A stretch of 58,514 nt of DNA from Pelotomaculum sp. UBA1371 (GCA_002305915.1 DBRJ01000049.1:23051-81564), one strand, 5' to 3'; shown: positions 42,034 to 51,311, counted from the stretch's first letter. Translations and numbers: made by a program. Notes: generated by a model not told the origin, from the sequence alone.

Positions 42034-42960
42034 TCAGCTTGCTTTCTTCCTGGCCTTTTTAGTAACAGAACCCGCCGTCAGCGGCTTGCTCCTGGCGCTT
42101 TCCAACACCGGAGTAAGCTTGATAGCTGCAATTAGTTGCTCCATATCCTTTTCCACCGGTAAAATATAAAGTCCCACATCACCTGTATCCGGGTTTTTTC
42201 TTGCCATAGGTGTGAATTCAGGAATATCCACATCTTTTTTTGTGCCCAGGATCACCGCTGCGGTAAAGGCAAGGGCATTGCGCTGGCCGATGTCGTGGAT
42301 AGTAGCCCTGGCATTGCCGTCCCGGGGTATAATCTTGACGGCCAGACCGTCTTTGATAATTTTCGCCCGCATTGAGGCCAGACCAACGTTCATGATGCCA
42401 ATTTCGTCCACCATTAGAATGGGACCTTTAAAAGATAATGTGGCCGGGACAACATCACAAATATTGCCAATCACCTCACCAGACATAAAAACACGGCTGA
42501 CAATCAGGGCAACTAAAGCTGTAACAACAGCTGCAAAGAACCCTCCGAATTGGGCGGCCAGGCTGGTGGCGAAAGCAGTACCCATAACCAGGTAGTTCCT
42601 GGCCTCAAATGTCCGGGCAATCCCTTCAATATAATCAAGGCCTCTTTTAACCAGCTCCGTACTCTCCAGACTTTCCAGGGTCCTGCGTTCCATGTTCCGG
42701 ATTTCCCGGAACTGCTGCGCGGCCAGGGCCAAAAACGTGACGGCGGTGTAATCCGGTTTTAAGATGGCGGGAACCGCCACGGCCCCCAGCGCGGAAGATA
42801 TGAAACCCAGGGACAAATGCGCCAGGTAGCCGTGCGGGTAACCCGGGTACTGTCTGTAATCAATCCGCAGAAGCAAAGCCCGGGAGATGGTGCCGGCCAG
42901 GACACCGGCCAGGATGACCGCCAGGTATTCAGGTTGATTTGTCCAGCCAAAAGCATTCAT
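42034..42960 (-). CDS. YIEGIA-domain membrane protein
   Basis: A 308-residue membrane protein containing the namesake YIEGIARTFEARNY. There is a hydrophobic N-terminus (residues about 10-30, 48-70), two or three central membrane helices (TAFATSLAAQFGGFFAAVV and on) and a soluble C-terminal domain that ends in a basic KKARKKAS tail. The family is specific to spore-forming Firmicutes. The ATG overlaps the TGA of spoIIP (TGATG), implying co-translation with it, and the capping subunit follows. The function is unknown. Confidence 0.88.
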   Translation of the reverse strand: MNAFGWTNQPEYLAVILAGVLAGTISRALLLRIDYRQYPGYPHGYLAHLSLGFISSALGAVAVPAILKPDYTAVTFLALAAQQFREIRNMERRTLESLESTELVKRGLDYIEGIARTFEARNYLVMGTAFATSLAAQFGGFFAAVVTALVALIVSRVFMSGEVIGNICDVVPATLSFKGPILMVDEIGIMNVGLASMRAKIIKDGLAVKIIPRDGNARATIHDIGQRNALAFTAAVILGTKKDVDIPEFTPMARKNPDTGDVGLYILPVEKDMEQLIAAIKLTPVLESARSKPLTAGSVTKKARKKAS

Positions 42961-44252
42961 CAGTCTTTGGTTAAATCATCCTTCTCATCTCTAAGTCTTG
43001 CTCCGGCATCGGGATCGTTTACCTCCGGCCCTTTCCCCTCTGGCCAGTCACCCTGTTTCCTGAATATTTTACGCAGAGCCTGGCCCGGTCCCATAAAACT
43101 GGTGAACTCACTTCCAAAACCGGACAACCTGCTCTTAAAGTTTTCCCAGCTGCCGGAGCTGATCAGGAGAAAGCCCAACCCGCCGATAATGGTCACTCCC
43201 AGTATCCAGCCCAGGGCTTTCCAGGATCCCCCTTCCGCCGCCCGGCCCGCCCCGGGCGCTTCAGGAGCTGCGGGAGCAGCGGTGAGGCCCAGAACAGCGG
43301 GCATTGCTTCAGTAAACATTGCTATACCCTGCGCAGCTTCTTCCTTTGTATTGGTATGGGTGCCGGCCTCGATTAAAAGGGCCGTGGGCGTGAGATCCTG
43401 ATTGTAATCCCCCTTACCCACAAATATCTCCTTCACCACATTGCTGTGAAGGTTGTTTGCCGCCGTCATCATCCGCCTGGCAAAATCCATGTTGGCGCTC
43501 ATGCCGGGGTTTTCCCTGCCCACAACCAGACGCAGCCTGGCCACTTTTTGGCCGTCGATGGTAGCCCGGTAATAATTGGGATCCGGCACGCCGTCCCTGT
43601 GAATATCAAATATAGCTGCGGGTTTGTTTTGCAGCAAACTGGCAGCCGTTCGGCGGGAACGGGTGTAGGCATTATTATCATGGGGGTCGTGAGGGGTTTC
43701 ATCATAATGCACCTGGACTCCTTTGCCTTTGAGCCTGTCCACCATGGTTTTACCCACCTGGTAGATCCCGCCCTTAAAGGGTATGGATTCAGTACCGTCA
43801 CTGGGCACATAGGATTCGTCCGTATGGGTGTGATATACGGCCAGGCTGCCTTTCCCCTGCTGGGCTAACTCACTCGTCAGGACAGGCACGTTTTGCCCGG
43901 CGTAAAACTCTTGATAGGCTACAATCTGGGGGTCCATACCCACAAATGTGGCTTCTGCCCGTTCTCCGTCAACCTTCTCAACCCGGTAGATGCGCCCTTC
44001 GCAAGTGTAAAGCTCATCTCCCGCAAAAACAGTCCGGGCCATCATACTCAGCATGCTTCCCTGCTCGTCTACAATTGTCGTAAACTGTCCCACCAAATGA
44101 TCGGGGGAACCGTTTTCAAATAACTCTGCCGCAGCCGGCGCCGGGTGCTGACCGGAATAAGACCTGAATACAAGTAAAAGGGCCACACCAGCCAGCACTA
44201 CCAGGACGCCGCCTAAAAACCTTAATCTATACCTGAACTTATTCCTGCTCAC
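42960..44252 (-). CDS. spoIIP: Stage II sporulation protein P (peptidoglycan hydrolase)
   Basis: A 430-residue membrane-anchored amidase/endopeptidase that degrades septal peptidoglycan during engulfment, with SpoIID and SpoIIM. It has an N-terminal membrane anchor (LRFLGGVLVVLAGVALLL), an ectodomain with the zinc/catalytic motif YHTHTDESYVPSDG, FDIHRDGVP and the late LIEAGTHTN. The C-terminus has an extra predicted membrane helix (ALGWILGVTIIGGLGFLL) followed by a 70-residue cytoplasmic tail, longer than in Bacillus. I choose GTG 44252, behind GGCGGGTGA and overlapping the DUF1614 stop by 14 bases. ATG 44276 is an alternative. Confidence 0.93.
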   Translation of the reverse strand: MSRNKFRYRLRFLGGVLVVLAGVALLLVFRSYSGQHPAPAAAELFENGSPDHLVGQFTTIVDEQGSMLSMMARTVFAGDELYTCEGRIYRVEKVDGERAEATFVGMDPQIVAYQEFYAGQNVPVLTSELAQQGKGSLAVYHTHTDESYVPSDGTESIPFKGGIYQVGKTMVDRLKGKGVQVHYDETPHDPHDNNAYTRSRRTAASLLQNKPAAIFDIHRDGVPDPNYYRATIDGQKVARLRLVVGRENPGMSANMDFARRMMTAANNLHSNVVKEIFVGKGDYNQDLTPTALLIEAGTHTNTKEEAAQGIAMFTEAMPAVLGLTAAPAAPEAPGAGRAAEGGSWKALGWILGVTIIGGLGFLLISSGSWENFKSRLSGFGSEFTSFMGPGQALRKIFRKQGDWPEGKGPEVNDPDAGARLRDEKDDLTKD

Positions 44253-45027
44253 CAAGCTCACCCGCCTTTTTTTCATCGTCCTCAATTCCGTCCAACCCGG
44301 TACGCCCTTCGCCCTGCCCGCCGGGCTTGTTCAACTCCGGTTTTTTAAGGGCTTTGAGCAGCTCCGGAGGGCGCCTTTCGATCCTGGGACCGCCCGCAAG
44401 ACGCTCCAGGGATTCGCCTATCAGCTCGGCCAGCAGGATAGCTACAATTCCTGCCAGAACAATAGTATCAAAGGCGCCGGCCCCGCCGACGGCCACGGCA
44501 TAGTTCTGCGGGGCCCCCTGGTTCAGCAACCAGACATAGTGAAAAGCATCCACCAGCAGTACGCCCAGGGTTGCCGCTATAAAAGCCGCTCTCCTGGACC
44601 TCCCGATCAGATAGGCGACAATACCACCTACCAGGGGGTAGAGGTAAATCGCATCAATAAAGGCGTAACGCCCCGCCGGTTCCATGGTTGTACCGGCATT
44701 GACCAGGGACCCCACCACGTAAACCACAACAGCCGTGATCAAAGCGCCCACCAGGGCTCTGGTCCATTCTTTGGCGGTGCCCGCCCGGCTCAGAAGATAA
44801 ATTGCCAGGCCAATGGGCACCAGCGCTCCTCCCACGTTTACCGAGGTTGTAAAAGGAAGAAACGGGAGGGGAATGTTGATATAACTGCCAAGAATAATAG
44901 CCGCGATAACAACCAGCGCCCCCCTGTCAGACAGCCTCATCCGGTCCAGGGCGCGCTGGGCCAGTCCCAGGTAAATGAGAATTGAAGCAATGATCAGGAT
45001 AATGATTCCGATGGGAAACCGTTCCAA
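44239..45027 (-). CDS. DUF1614 integral membrane protein
   Basis: A 262-residue protein with about seven hydrophobic segments and a hydrophilic, Glu/Lys-rich C-terminal tail of about 45 residues. The pattern GSYINIPL, SVNVGGALVPIGLAIYLL and GGAGAFDTIVLAGIVAILLAEL is that of the DUF1614 family, found in Clostridia next to spoIIP. The TTG start at 45027 lies nine bases after AAGGAGG. The frame extends upstream without a site. It is translationally coupled to spoIIP. The function is unknown; synteny suggests an envelope or sporulation role. Confidence 0.82.
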   Translation of the reverse strand: MERFPIGIIILIIASILIYLGLAQRALDRMRLSDRGALVVIAAIILGSYINIPLPFLPFTTSVNVGGALVPIGLAIYLLSRAGTAKEWTRALVGALITAVVVYVVGSLVNAGTTMEPAGRYAFIDAIYLYPLVGGIVAYLIGRSRRAAFIAATLGVLLVDAFHYVWLLNQGAPQNYAVAVGGAGAFDTIVLAGIVAILLAELIGESLERLAGGPRIERRPPELLKALKKPELNKPGGQGEGRTGLDGIEDDEKKAGELGEQE

Positions 45028-45093
45028 GTGCCTCAGCCTCCTTGTATCAACAAATATCAAAATTAGACTGCCACACCCGGATTAAAAATATGC

Positions 45094-45118
45094 AAAAAAA
45101 AAAGCGGTTATCCACCGC
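45094..45118 (-). terminator. Terminator of ispH-rpsA
   Basis: On the minus strand GCGGT and ACCGC pair around a five-base loop, followed by ten T residues, just after the stop codon at 45136. Confidence 0.9.
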
Positions 45119-45135
45119 ATTCTTTTTATATAAAA

Positions 45136-47196
45136 TTATTCATTATCTTTTTTTTCAAACAGGTCGCCCACCATGTCGCCAATAGTCACCACGTCGTTGT
45201 TATCCTGGGGCTTGTTGTGACTGTAATCCTGAAACTCCCGGGTTTGTTTTTCTCTAGCAACCTCACGAATGGAGAGACGGATCCGCTTCTCAGTGGGGTC
45301 TACACTCAAAACCTTGACGTTGACCTCTTCACCTTCGGTAACAACTTCATCCGGCTTGGCCACATGCCGCTCCGCCAGGTGGGAAATGTGAACCAGTCCC
45401 TCTACGCCGGGTTCCAGCTGGACAAAGGCGCCGAAAGGAGCCAACCGGACCACCTTGGCTAGAACGATGCTGCCGATGGGGTATTTCTCTGCCACCGTGT
45501 CCCACGGGTTGGGCAGCACCTGTTTTAATCCCAGGGATATCTTTTCATTTTCCCGGTCTATCTTTAAGACCATAACCTCAATTTCATCGCCCACTTTAAC
45601 CACTTCCGACGGGTGGTTAATCCGGTGCCAGGACATCTCTGAAATGTGCAGCAGGCCGTCAACGCCCCCGATATCCACAAATGCTCCAAATTGGGTCAGG
45701 CGCCGGACAATGCCCTTGACAACCTGGTTTTCCTGCAAGCTGGCCAGTAATTCCTCGCGCAGCCTGGCATATTCTTCTTCCAGCACAGCCTTGCGGGACA
45801 GAATAACTTTCTTGCGGCCGCGGTTCAACTCTATAACCCGGGTTGAAATAACCTGTTCAAGGTACTTGGAGAGGTCCTCCACATAGCCCCTGTCAACCAG
45901 AGAGGCCGGCAGGAAAGCACGTACGCCAACATCTACCAGCAGGCCGCCTTTCACAACTTCGCGGACCGTTCCCTCAACAGTTTCCTGGGTATTTAAAGCT
46001 TCCTCCAGCCTGATCCAGGCTTTTTCGGCATCAGCTTTCTCCTTGGAAAGAATTAGTTTGCCCTCATTGTCCTCTGCTTTCAGCACGTATACTTCTATCT
46101 CATCCCCCACCTTGACTATGTCATGAATGGAGGTAACTTCACAGCAGGACAGCTCCCTCGCAGGAATAATGCCTTCCGATTTCGCACCGATATCCACCAT
46201 AACTTCGTCTTGTCCAACATGGACAACCGTGCCCGTGACAATTTCTCCATGGCGGACTGCCTTGACTTCTACCGCGTCCTTCATACCTTCTTCGGTAATG
46301 TTCATTTCTTCGGTATTATTCACTTCTTCGGTATTGCTCACTTCTTCGGAACTGTTAATTTCTTCAAACTCACTCATTCGTCTCATAACCTCCTCTATAA
46401 TCCAATCAGGTGTGGATGCACCCGCCGTTAATCCTGCCACTTTGACTCCCTGAAACCAGGCCGGCTCCATCTGGCCTGCTTCCTCGACATGGTAGGTCCG
46501 TGTTCCTGATGCGCGGCACAGGCTGGCCAGTTTTCTCGTGTTGGCGCTGTTTGTGCCCCCTACCACAATCATAACATCGACCTGCCGGGCAAGATCAAGG
46601 GCGGCTTTCTGCCGCTCGGCCGTTGCCTTGCAAATAGTATTGCAAACCCTGACCTCCGCACCTGTCTTTCTCAAAACTTCTACTACCGCATCAAAATTCT
46701 CCTGGGGCTGGGTTGTCTGAGCAACTACCCCGATTGGCCCCGCCGCTGTTAACTCAGCAGCTTCTTCCGGATTCTCAACTACCAGCGCTTTCCCGTAAGT
46801 CCAGTCGATTATCCCCTGAACTTCGGGGTGTTCCTTATCACCTACCACCACCACCTGTATGTTTTCGCCGGACAGCTCCCGGGCCAGATTCTGTGCCCTG
46901 CGGACATAGGGGCAAGTCGCGTCCACAATATCCAACCCGTTTTCCCTGGCAGTTTCCAGCAAGGCCGGACCCACACCATGGGATCTGATCACCAGCGTAC
47001 CTTTTTTAATCTCCCCAAGATCATTTATTTCCTTTAGACCCATTCGCGCCAGGCAAGAAACCACCTGAGGATTATGGATCAAGGGCCCCAGGGAATAAAT
47101 TGGGCTTTCCCTGTTGTCCACAGTTGCCCTGGCCATGTCGATGGCTCTTTTTACACCGAAACAAAATCCGGCTTTTTGAGCCAACCGTACTTCCAC
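45136..47196 (-). CDS. ispH-rpsA: IspH-ribosomal protein S1 fusion
   Basis: A 686-residue bifunctional protein. Residues 1-285 are the [4Fe-4S] enzyme IspH, the last step of the MEP isoprenoid pathway (HMBPP to IPP and DMAPP), with cluster cysteines in KAGFCFGVKRA, DATCPYVRRA and NTICKATAERQ. After an acidic linker of hexapeptide repeats follow four S1 RNA-binding domains (for example VTGTVVHVGQDEVMVDIGAKSEG, VKGIVRRLTQFGAFVDIGGV), as in ribosomal protein S1. This fusion is known in Clostridia. The start is an ATG with only a weak upstream site. It is downstream of plsC in the cmk-plsC-ispH order. Confidence 0.97.
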   Translation of the reverse strand: MEVRLAQKAGFCFGVKRAIDMARATVDNRESPIYSLGPLIHNPQVVSCLARMGLKEINDLGEIKKGTLVIRSHGVGPALLETARENGLDIVDATCPYVRRAQNLARELSGENIQVVVVGDKEHPEVQGIIDWTYGKALVVENPEEAAELTAAGPIGVVAQTTQPQENFDAVVEVLRKTGAEVRVCNTICKATAERQKAALDLARQVDVMIVVGGTNSANTRKLASLCRASGTRTYHVEEAGQMEPAWFQGVKVAGLTAGASTPDWIIEEVMRRMSEFEEINSSEEVSNTEEVNNTEEMNITEEGMKDAVEVKAVRHGEIVTGTVVHVGQDEVMVDIGAKSEGIIPARELSCCEVTSIHDIVKVGDEIEVYVLKAEDNEGKLILSKEKADAEKAWIRLEEALNTQETVEGTVREVVKGGLLVDVGVRAFLPASLVDRGYVEDLSKYLEQVISTRVIELNRGRKKVILSRKAVLEEEYARLREELLASLQENQVVKGIVRRLTQFGAFVDIGGVDGLLHISEMSWHRINHPSEVVKVGDEIEVMVLKIDRENEKISLGLKQVLPNPWDTVAEKYPIGSIVLAKVVRLAPFGAFVQLEPGVEGLVHISHLAERHVAKPDEVVTEGEEVNVKVLSVDPTEKRIRLSIREVAREKQTREFQDYSHNKPQDNNDVVTIGDMVGDLFEKKDNE
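46288..46377. repeat. Five 18-bp tandem repeats in the IspH-S1 linker
   Basis: Five consecutive 18-base units (46288-46305, 46306-46323, 46324-46341, 46342-46359, 46360-46377) all begin TTCTTC on the plus strand, the first three with TTCTTCGGTA. They encode, on the minus strand, SEFEE, INSSEE, VSNTEE, VNNTEE and MNITEE: a hexapeptide ending in EE. Units 1-3 are most alike, which points to recent slippage. Confidence 0.9.
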
Positions 47197-47293
47197 AAAA
47201 TCACCGCTTTTTGTATCTATTAATAATTCGTTAGAGTCCCTTCGATTTCCTTCCGGCTATGAATTAATTTAAGGAAAAACCGCGTTTTATCCA

Positions 47294-47863
47294 TCAAAGG
47301 AGGGCAGCTATGTGCGACATGGCCAAATCACTTAAAGCCTCCAGATCTGCCTTGGAGCTGGACTTTAATGATTCCACCGGAATAGGTTTGCCCACACGGA
47401 CTCTGATCTTGCCCCAGAACCCCCTTGTCCCGCTAACCGCAACGGGTAAAACCGGCACACCCGTTTTGAGCGCAAGCATTGCTGCGCCAAGGTGGGGTTT
47501 CAGCATTTCGCCGCTGTGGCTCCTGGTACCCTCGGGGAACACCCCCACCACTTGTCCTTCTTTCAGGAGCTTGAGGGCAGTCCTGATGGCGTTGCGGTCG
47601 GTTATGTCCCGGCGAACCGGAAAAGCTCCGGATATGGAGACCACATAACCCACTACAGGAATTTTGAAAAGCTCGGCCTTGGCCATGAAGTAAACCCTGC
47701 GCTTAAAAGCGCATATTATAACCACCGGATCCCAGTAACTGACATGATTGGCCACCACAACTAAGCCGCCGCTGCCCGGGATGTTCTCTGTACCCTGAAT
47801 TTCCCAGCGCCGGACCAGCGCCAGGATAATCCGGACCAGAAACTTGAGTATTCTTAGGATCAT
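47294..47863 (-). CDS. plsC: 1-acyl-sn-glycerol-3-phosphate acyltransferase
   Basis: A 189-residue enzyme that acylates lysophosphatidate to phosphatidate. It has an N-terminal hydrophobic anchor, the catalytic VANHVSYWDPVV (HX4D), FPVRRDITD with the substrate-binding motif, and VGVFPEGTRSHSGEMLKPHLGAA (FPEGT). The ATG overlaps the cmk stop by four bases (ATGA), so plsC is translationally coupled to cmk. IspH-S1 follows 97 bases later. Confidence 0.95.
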   Translation of the reverse strand: MILRILKFLVRIILALVRRWEIQGTENIPGSGGLVVVANHVSYWDPVVIICAFKRRVYFMAKAELFKIPVVGYVVSISGAFPVRRDITDRNAIRTALKLLKEGQVVGVFPEGTRSHSGEMLKPHLGAAMLALKTGVPVLPVAVSGTRGFWGKIRVRVGKPIPVESLKSSSKADLEALSDLAMSHIAALL

Positions 47864-48543
47864 AGGCTCTGCCTCCGGGCTGAAACCCGTGCCAGAATCA
47901 TCTTTACCACCTGTTCAGCCGGAATTGTTGAAGAGTCGATAATCTCCGCATCCATTGCCGGCTTGAGCGGGGCTGTATCCCTCTGCGTATCAATTTTGTC
48001 CCTGGCGTGAATTTCTTCTTCTACCTGACGCTGGTCCACATTAGCGCCATTTTTAACCAGTTCTTCCCTGCGTCTCCTGGCCCGCTCACCGGGGGATGCA
48101 GTGAGAAATATTTTAACCTGGGCATCGGGCAAAACCACCGTTCCTATATCCCGTCCCTCCATGACCACACCGCCCCGGCAAGCCATGGACCTCTGCAGCT
48201 CCACAAGGCGGTTTCTGACCTCAGGTACCCTGGCCACCAGGGAAACGCATCTGGATATTTCCGGGCTACGGATTTCTTGAGTAACATCTTCACCGTTTAA
48301 GAGCACCCTGAGCATTGAATTACCGCCTGGAATAAGCTCGATCGACGCAGACGCGGCAACCCGCTCCACTGCTTCCCAGTCGTTTAAGTCAATTCCTTCG
48401 CGCAGAGCCTTCAACGTTACAGCCCGGTACATAGCACCCGTATCTACATATAAAAAACCAAGTTCTTTGGCGACCATCAAGGCCACCGTGCTCTTACCGG
48501 AGCCGGCCGGCCCGTCTATGGCTATGTTGGGGTTCGCAGCCAT
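47860..48543 (-). CDS. cmk: Cytidylate kinase
   Basis: A 227-residue nucleotide kinase that phosphorylates CMP and dCMP. The P-loop is IAIDGPAGSGKSTVALMVA, followed by FLYVDTGAMYRAVTLKAL (NMP binding), MEGRDIGTVVLPDA and the lid ASPGERARRRREEL. The ATG at 48543 is preceded by CAGGAGGGGTC, giving the usual short N-terminus. A longer frame adds 13 residues in the untranslated region. It heads the cmk-plsC-ispH-rpsA operon. Confidence 0.96.
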   Translation of the reverse strand: MAANPNIAIDGPAGSGKSTVALMVAKELGFLYVDTGAMYRAVTLKALREGIDLNDWEAVERVAASASIELIPGGNSMLRVLLNGEDVTQEIRSPEISRCVSLVARVPEVRNRLVELQRSMACRGGVVMEGRDIGTVVLPDAQVKIFLTASPGERARRRREELVKNGANVDQRQVEEEIHARDKIDTQRDTAPLKPAMDAEIIDSSTIPAEQVVKMILARVSARRQSL

Positions 48544-48640
48544 GACCCCTCCTGAAATAGTATTACTTTTTAAGCAATTCATTTACTTCAATTCGACACT
48601 GTGCTTTTTTTCCCTTTTTTTATCGGAAAATAAAAAGCCC

Positions 48641-48720
48641 GGAGAGGAAAAACTCTTCCAGACTGTATTATTCTACCCGGAAATTTTTTTAATACACCGG
48701 AAAACCCGCTAGTATGCGGG
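48641..48720 (-). terminator. Tandem terminators after aroA
   Basis: CCCGC/GCGGG (48705-48720) is followed on the minus strand by TTTT. About 50 bases further, CTGGAAGAG pairs with CTCTCCGG (48644-48668, one bulge) and is followed by a long T-rich tail. The two separate the aro operon from cmk. Confidence 0.65.
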
Positions 48721-48766
48721 AAGAAGCGGAGTTAGCCGCCTGTTTGTTGCGACACACCAATTACTT

Positions 48767-50056
48767 TTAGACCAGGATTTTTTTTAAAAGGCCATCAAAA
48801 CCGGGAAATGATACATTCATACACTCCGCATCATGCACAATGGTTTCCCCCTCAGCCAGCAGTCCGGCTACCGAGGCTGCCAGGGCAATGCGGTGGTCGC
48901 CGTGGCTCCGGCAGGCGCAACCCCGGAGGGGTTTTCCGCCTTTAACCAGAAGTCCGTCGGGCAGTTCTTCCACAACGGCCCCAAAGGAAGCAAGCATTCC
49001 GGCCACCGTGGCGATCCGGTTGCTCTCCTTAACTTTCAATTCTGCCGCATCCCGTATTTCCGTCCTGCCCCCGGCCAGGGCGGCAGCTACAGCCAGAGCG
49101 GGAATTTCATCAATCAAACGGGGGATCATCTCCCCTCCCACTGCTATGCCGGTAAGCCTCCCCGTGCAGCGGACCCTGATCTCAGCCACCGGTTCGCCCC
49201 CCTCTTCACGGGGATTCAGCAATTCAATTGAGGCTCCCATGCCGGTCAGCGCGTCAATAATCCCGCTTCTTGCAGGGTTAATCCCCACCCTCTGCAGGGT
49301 TAGGTCCGACCCCGGCAGGGCGGCTGCCGCCACCATGAGAAAGGATGCCGAAGAAAGGTCTCCCGGAACGGCAATCTTTCTCCCCAGAAGGCGCGGTCTG
49401 CCCGCAACCCGGACCGTAGTACCGGACACGTCCACCTTCGCCCCGAAATGCCTGAGCATACGCTCGGTATGATCCCTGGAACGGTAAGGCTCGGTTACGC
49501 TAGTGACCCCGCCGGCAAAGAGCCCTGCCAGCAGAACCGCCGACTTGACCTGGGCGCTGGCTACCGGGGAGTTGTAATGAACGGGTTTTAAATTACCGCC
49601 TTGCACGGCCAGGGGAGCCAGGTTCCCGCCCTGCCTGCCTTCAATCCTTGCCCCCATCCGTACCAGGGGACCGGTGACCCTGGCCATAGGACGGCACCGC
49701 AATGAAGCGTCACCGTTGAGCACGCTGAAGAACGGCTGACCGGCCATAATCCCCAGGAGCAGGCGCATGGTTGTGCCCGAATTGCCGGCATCCAGAACCT
49801 CCTCCGGCTCCCGCAGGCCTTCCAGGCCACACCCCTGTATTCTGAGGGAATCCTTTCCGGTCCAGGAGATCTCGACACCCAGTTTTCGAAAGCAGGCCAC
49901 AGTAGCCAGACAGTCCTCACCCGGAAGAAAGTTTTCAATTAAGGTAGCTCCTTCCGCAAGGGCGCCCAGCATTACCGCCCTGTGGGAGATGGATTTGTCT
50001 CCGGGAACAGACACTGTCCCCCGCAGGGAACGGGCCGGTTTAATTACCAGGTTCAA
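48767..50056 (-). CDS. aroA: 5-enolpyruvylshikimate-3-phosphate synthase
   Basis: A 429-residue shikimate-pathway enzyme that joins PEP and shikimate-3-phosphate. VPGDKSISHRAVMLGALAEG, DAGNSGTTMRLLLG (PEP loop), SLRCRPMARVTGPL, VASAQVKSAVLLAGLFA, PGDLSSASFLMVAA and the late KVKESNRIATVAGML are all present. GNSGTTMRL has Gly and Thr where class I enzymes have GNAGTA, consistent with a class II-like site. It is the third gene of the aroF-tyrA-aroA operon, 151 bases after tyrA. Confidence 0.96.
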   Translation of the reverse strand: MNLVIKPARSLRGTVSVPGDKSISHRAVMLGALAEGATLIENFLPGEDCLATVACFRKLGVEISWTGKDSLRIQGCGLEGLREPEEVLDAGNSGTTMRLLLGIMAGQPFFSVLNGDASLRCRPMARVTGPLVRMGARIEGRQGGNLAPLAVQGGNLKPVHYNSPVASAQVKSAVLLAGLFAGGVTSVTEPYRSRDHTERMLRHFGAKVDVSGTTVRVAGRPRLLGRKIAVPGDLSSASFLMVAAAALPGSDLTLQRVGINPARSGIIDALTGMGASIELLNPREEGGEPVAEIRVRCTGRLTGIAVGGEMIPRLIDEIPALAVAAALAGGRTEIRDAAELKVKESNRIATVAGMLASFGAVVEELPDGLLVKGGKPLRGCACRSHGDHRIALAASVAGLLAEGETIVHDAECMNVSFPGFDGLLKKILV

Positions 50057-50151
50057 ATTGACTCACCTGCTCTATCAACAATTTGCCGGACGGTCGTAAG
50101 ACACAAGAACATCATCAATTAATACCAGTAGATACAAGTTTTTATTTTTAT

Positions 50152-50184
50152 GCCCTGTAACCTGTGCAAAGTAAGGTACAGGGC
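50152..50184. other. Hairpin between tyrA and aroA
   Basis: GCCCTGTA and TACAGGGC pair (50152-50159 and 50177-50184), and the stem can extend past one bulged base by a CC/GG pair, around a 12-base loop. No T tract follows in the direction of transcription, so it is more likely an mRNA processing or stabilising element than a terminator. Confidence 0.4.
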
Positions 50185-50207
50185 AGGCAGGCCTGTTGAA
50201 GCAAACC

Positions 50208-51311
50208 TTATCTTTTATACACCGTGTAACCATGCTCCCGCAGCACCTGGACCGCTTCCTCCTGCTCCTCCTCCGTTGCCAGGCCGACTCTGATGGTACC
50301 ACCTTCACCCTCTCGGACCCTGAGGATCTCGATATCGCTGATATTAATCCCTGCTTCCAGCAGGTGCCGGGTAAAACCATTGATAGCGCCGGGCCTGTCA
50401 GGCACAGTGAGCACAAGCTCATGGAGGGCGGGAAGGTAGCCCCTGGTTTTAGCCGGAATTCCCGAACGAACCTGCCTGGCGTATTCCAGCCTGGCTTGAA
50501 TTGCTTTTCCATCCCCGGCCAGCAGCATATCTTCGAATAATGCCAATTCCTCTTTAAAACACTGGAGCATCTTAAGCACCTGCTTGCGGTTGGAGATAAA
50601 AATATCCCGCCACATAGAAGGACTGCCGGAGGCAATCCGGGTAGTATCACGGAAGCCCCCAGCGGCCAGGGGCAGAGCATCTTCACTGCCGGGCGCCCGG
50701 GCCGCCGTGTTGACCAGCGCCGCCGCTGTTAAATGGGGAAGGTGGCTGACAGCTGATACTGCCAGGTCATGGGCCTCCGGATTCATTTCCAGAACCCGTG
50801 CCCCCACTCCCGCAGCCAGCTTCCTGACAGACTCCAGGGCCCCGGGAGGGGTTTGCGGGGTCGGGGTAATAATGTAAAAAGCGTTTTCGAATAAATAGGG
50901 ATCGGCGCCCCGGACACCAGTTTTCTCCGATCCGGACATGGGGTGGCCACCCACAAAACTGATCCCGGGCCTAACTGCCCTTTCCGCTTCCCGGACCACC
51001 TCGCCCTTGGTACTCCCAACATCGGTCACCACAGCCCCTCCGGAAAGATGGGGCAGTAATTCCAGGAGCACCGGGATAGTGGCGCTCACCGGGGTGGCGA
51101 TAATCACCAGGTCCGCTCCGGCCACTGCCCCGGCTGTGGAAACAGTAAAACGGTGAATCGCTCCCAGCTCCAGGGCCAGGCGCAAATTTTCAGGCTCCGA
51201 ACCCGTTCCCACCACTTCGCGGGCCAGCCCACGCCGGCAGAGAGCCATACCCAGGGAGCCGCCGATCAGGCCGACACCCACGATGACTACCCGGTTAAAC
51301 TCCGGGTTCAA
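50208..51311 (-). CDS. tyrA: Prephenate dehydrogenase with ACT domain
   Basis: A 367-residue enzyme that oxidises and decarboxylates prephenate to 4-hydroxyphenylpyruvate for tyrosine. The N-terminal VVIVGVGLIGGSLGMALCR is the NAD-binding motif, TDVGSTKGEVV, FVGGHPMSGSEKTG (catalytic His) and VSHLPHLTAAALVN belong to the catalytic domain. The C-terminal ACT domain (from about residue 297, LVLTVPDRPGAINGFTRHL) suggests feedback by tyrosine. The start overlaps the aroF stop by four bases (ATGA). Confidence 0.95.
   Translation of the reverse strand: MNPEFNRVVIVGVGLIGGSLGMALCRRGLAREVVGTGSEPENLRLALELGAIHRFTVSTAGAVAGADLVIIATPVSATIPVLLELLPHLSGGAVVTDVGSTKGEVVREAERAVRPGISFVGGHPMSGSEKTGVRGADPYLFENAFYIITPTPQTPPGALESVRKLAAGVGARVLEMNPEAHDLAVSAVSHLPHLTAAALVNTAARAPGSEDALPLAAGGFRDTTRIASGSPSMWRDIFISNRKQVLKMLQCFKEELALFEDMLLAGDGKAIQARLEYARQVRSGIPAKTRGYLPALHELVLTVPDRPGAINGFTRHLLEAGINISDIEILRVREGEGGTIRVGLATEEEQEEAVQVLREHGYTVYKR

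Noticed and set aside
50075..50686. 203-codon minus-strand frame overlapping the 3' half of tyrA
   Set aside because: It lies over the TyrA ACT domain in another frame, with low-complexity composition and no site for initiation.
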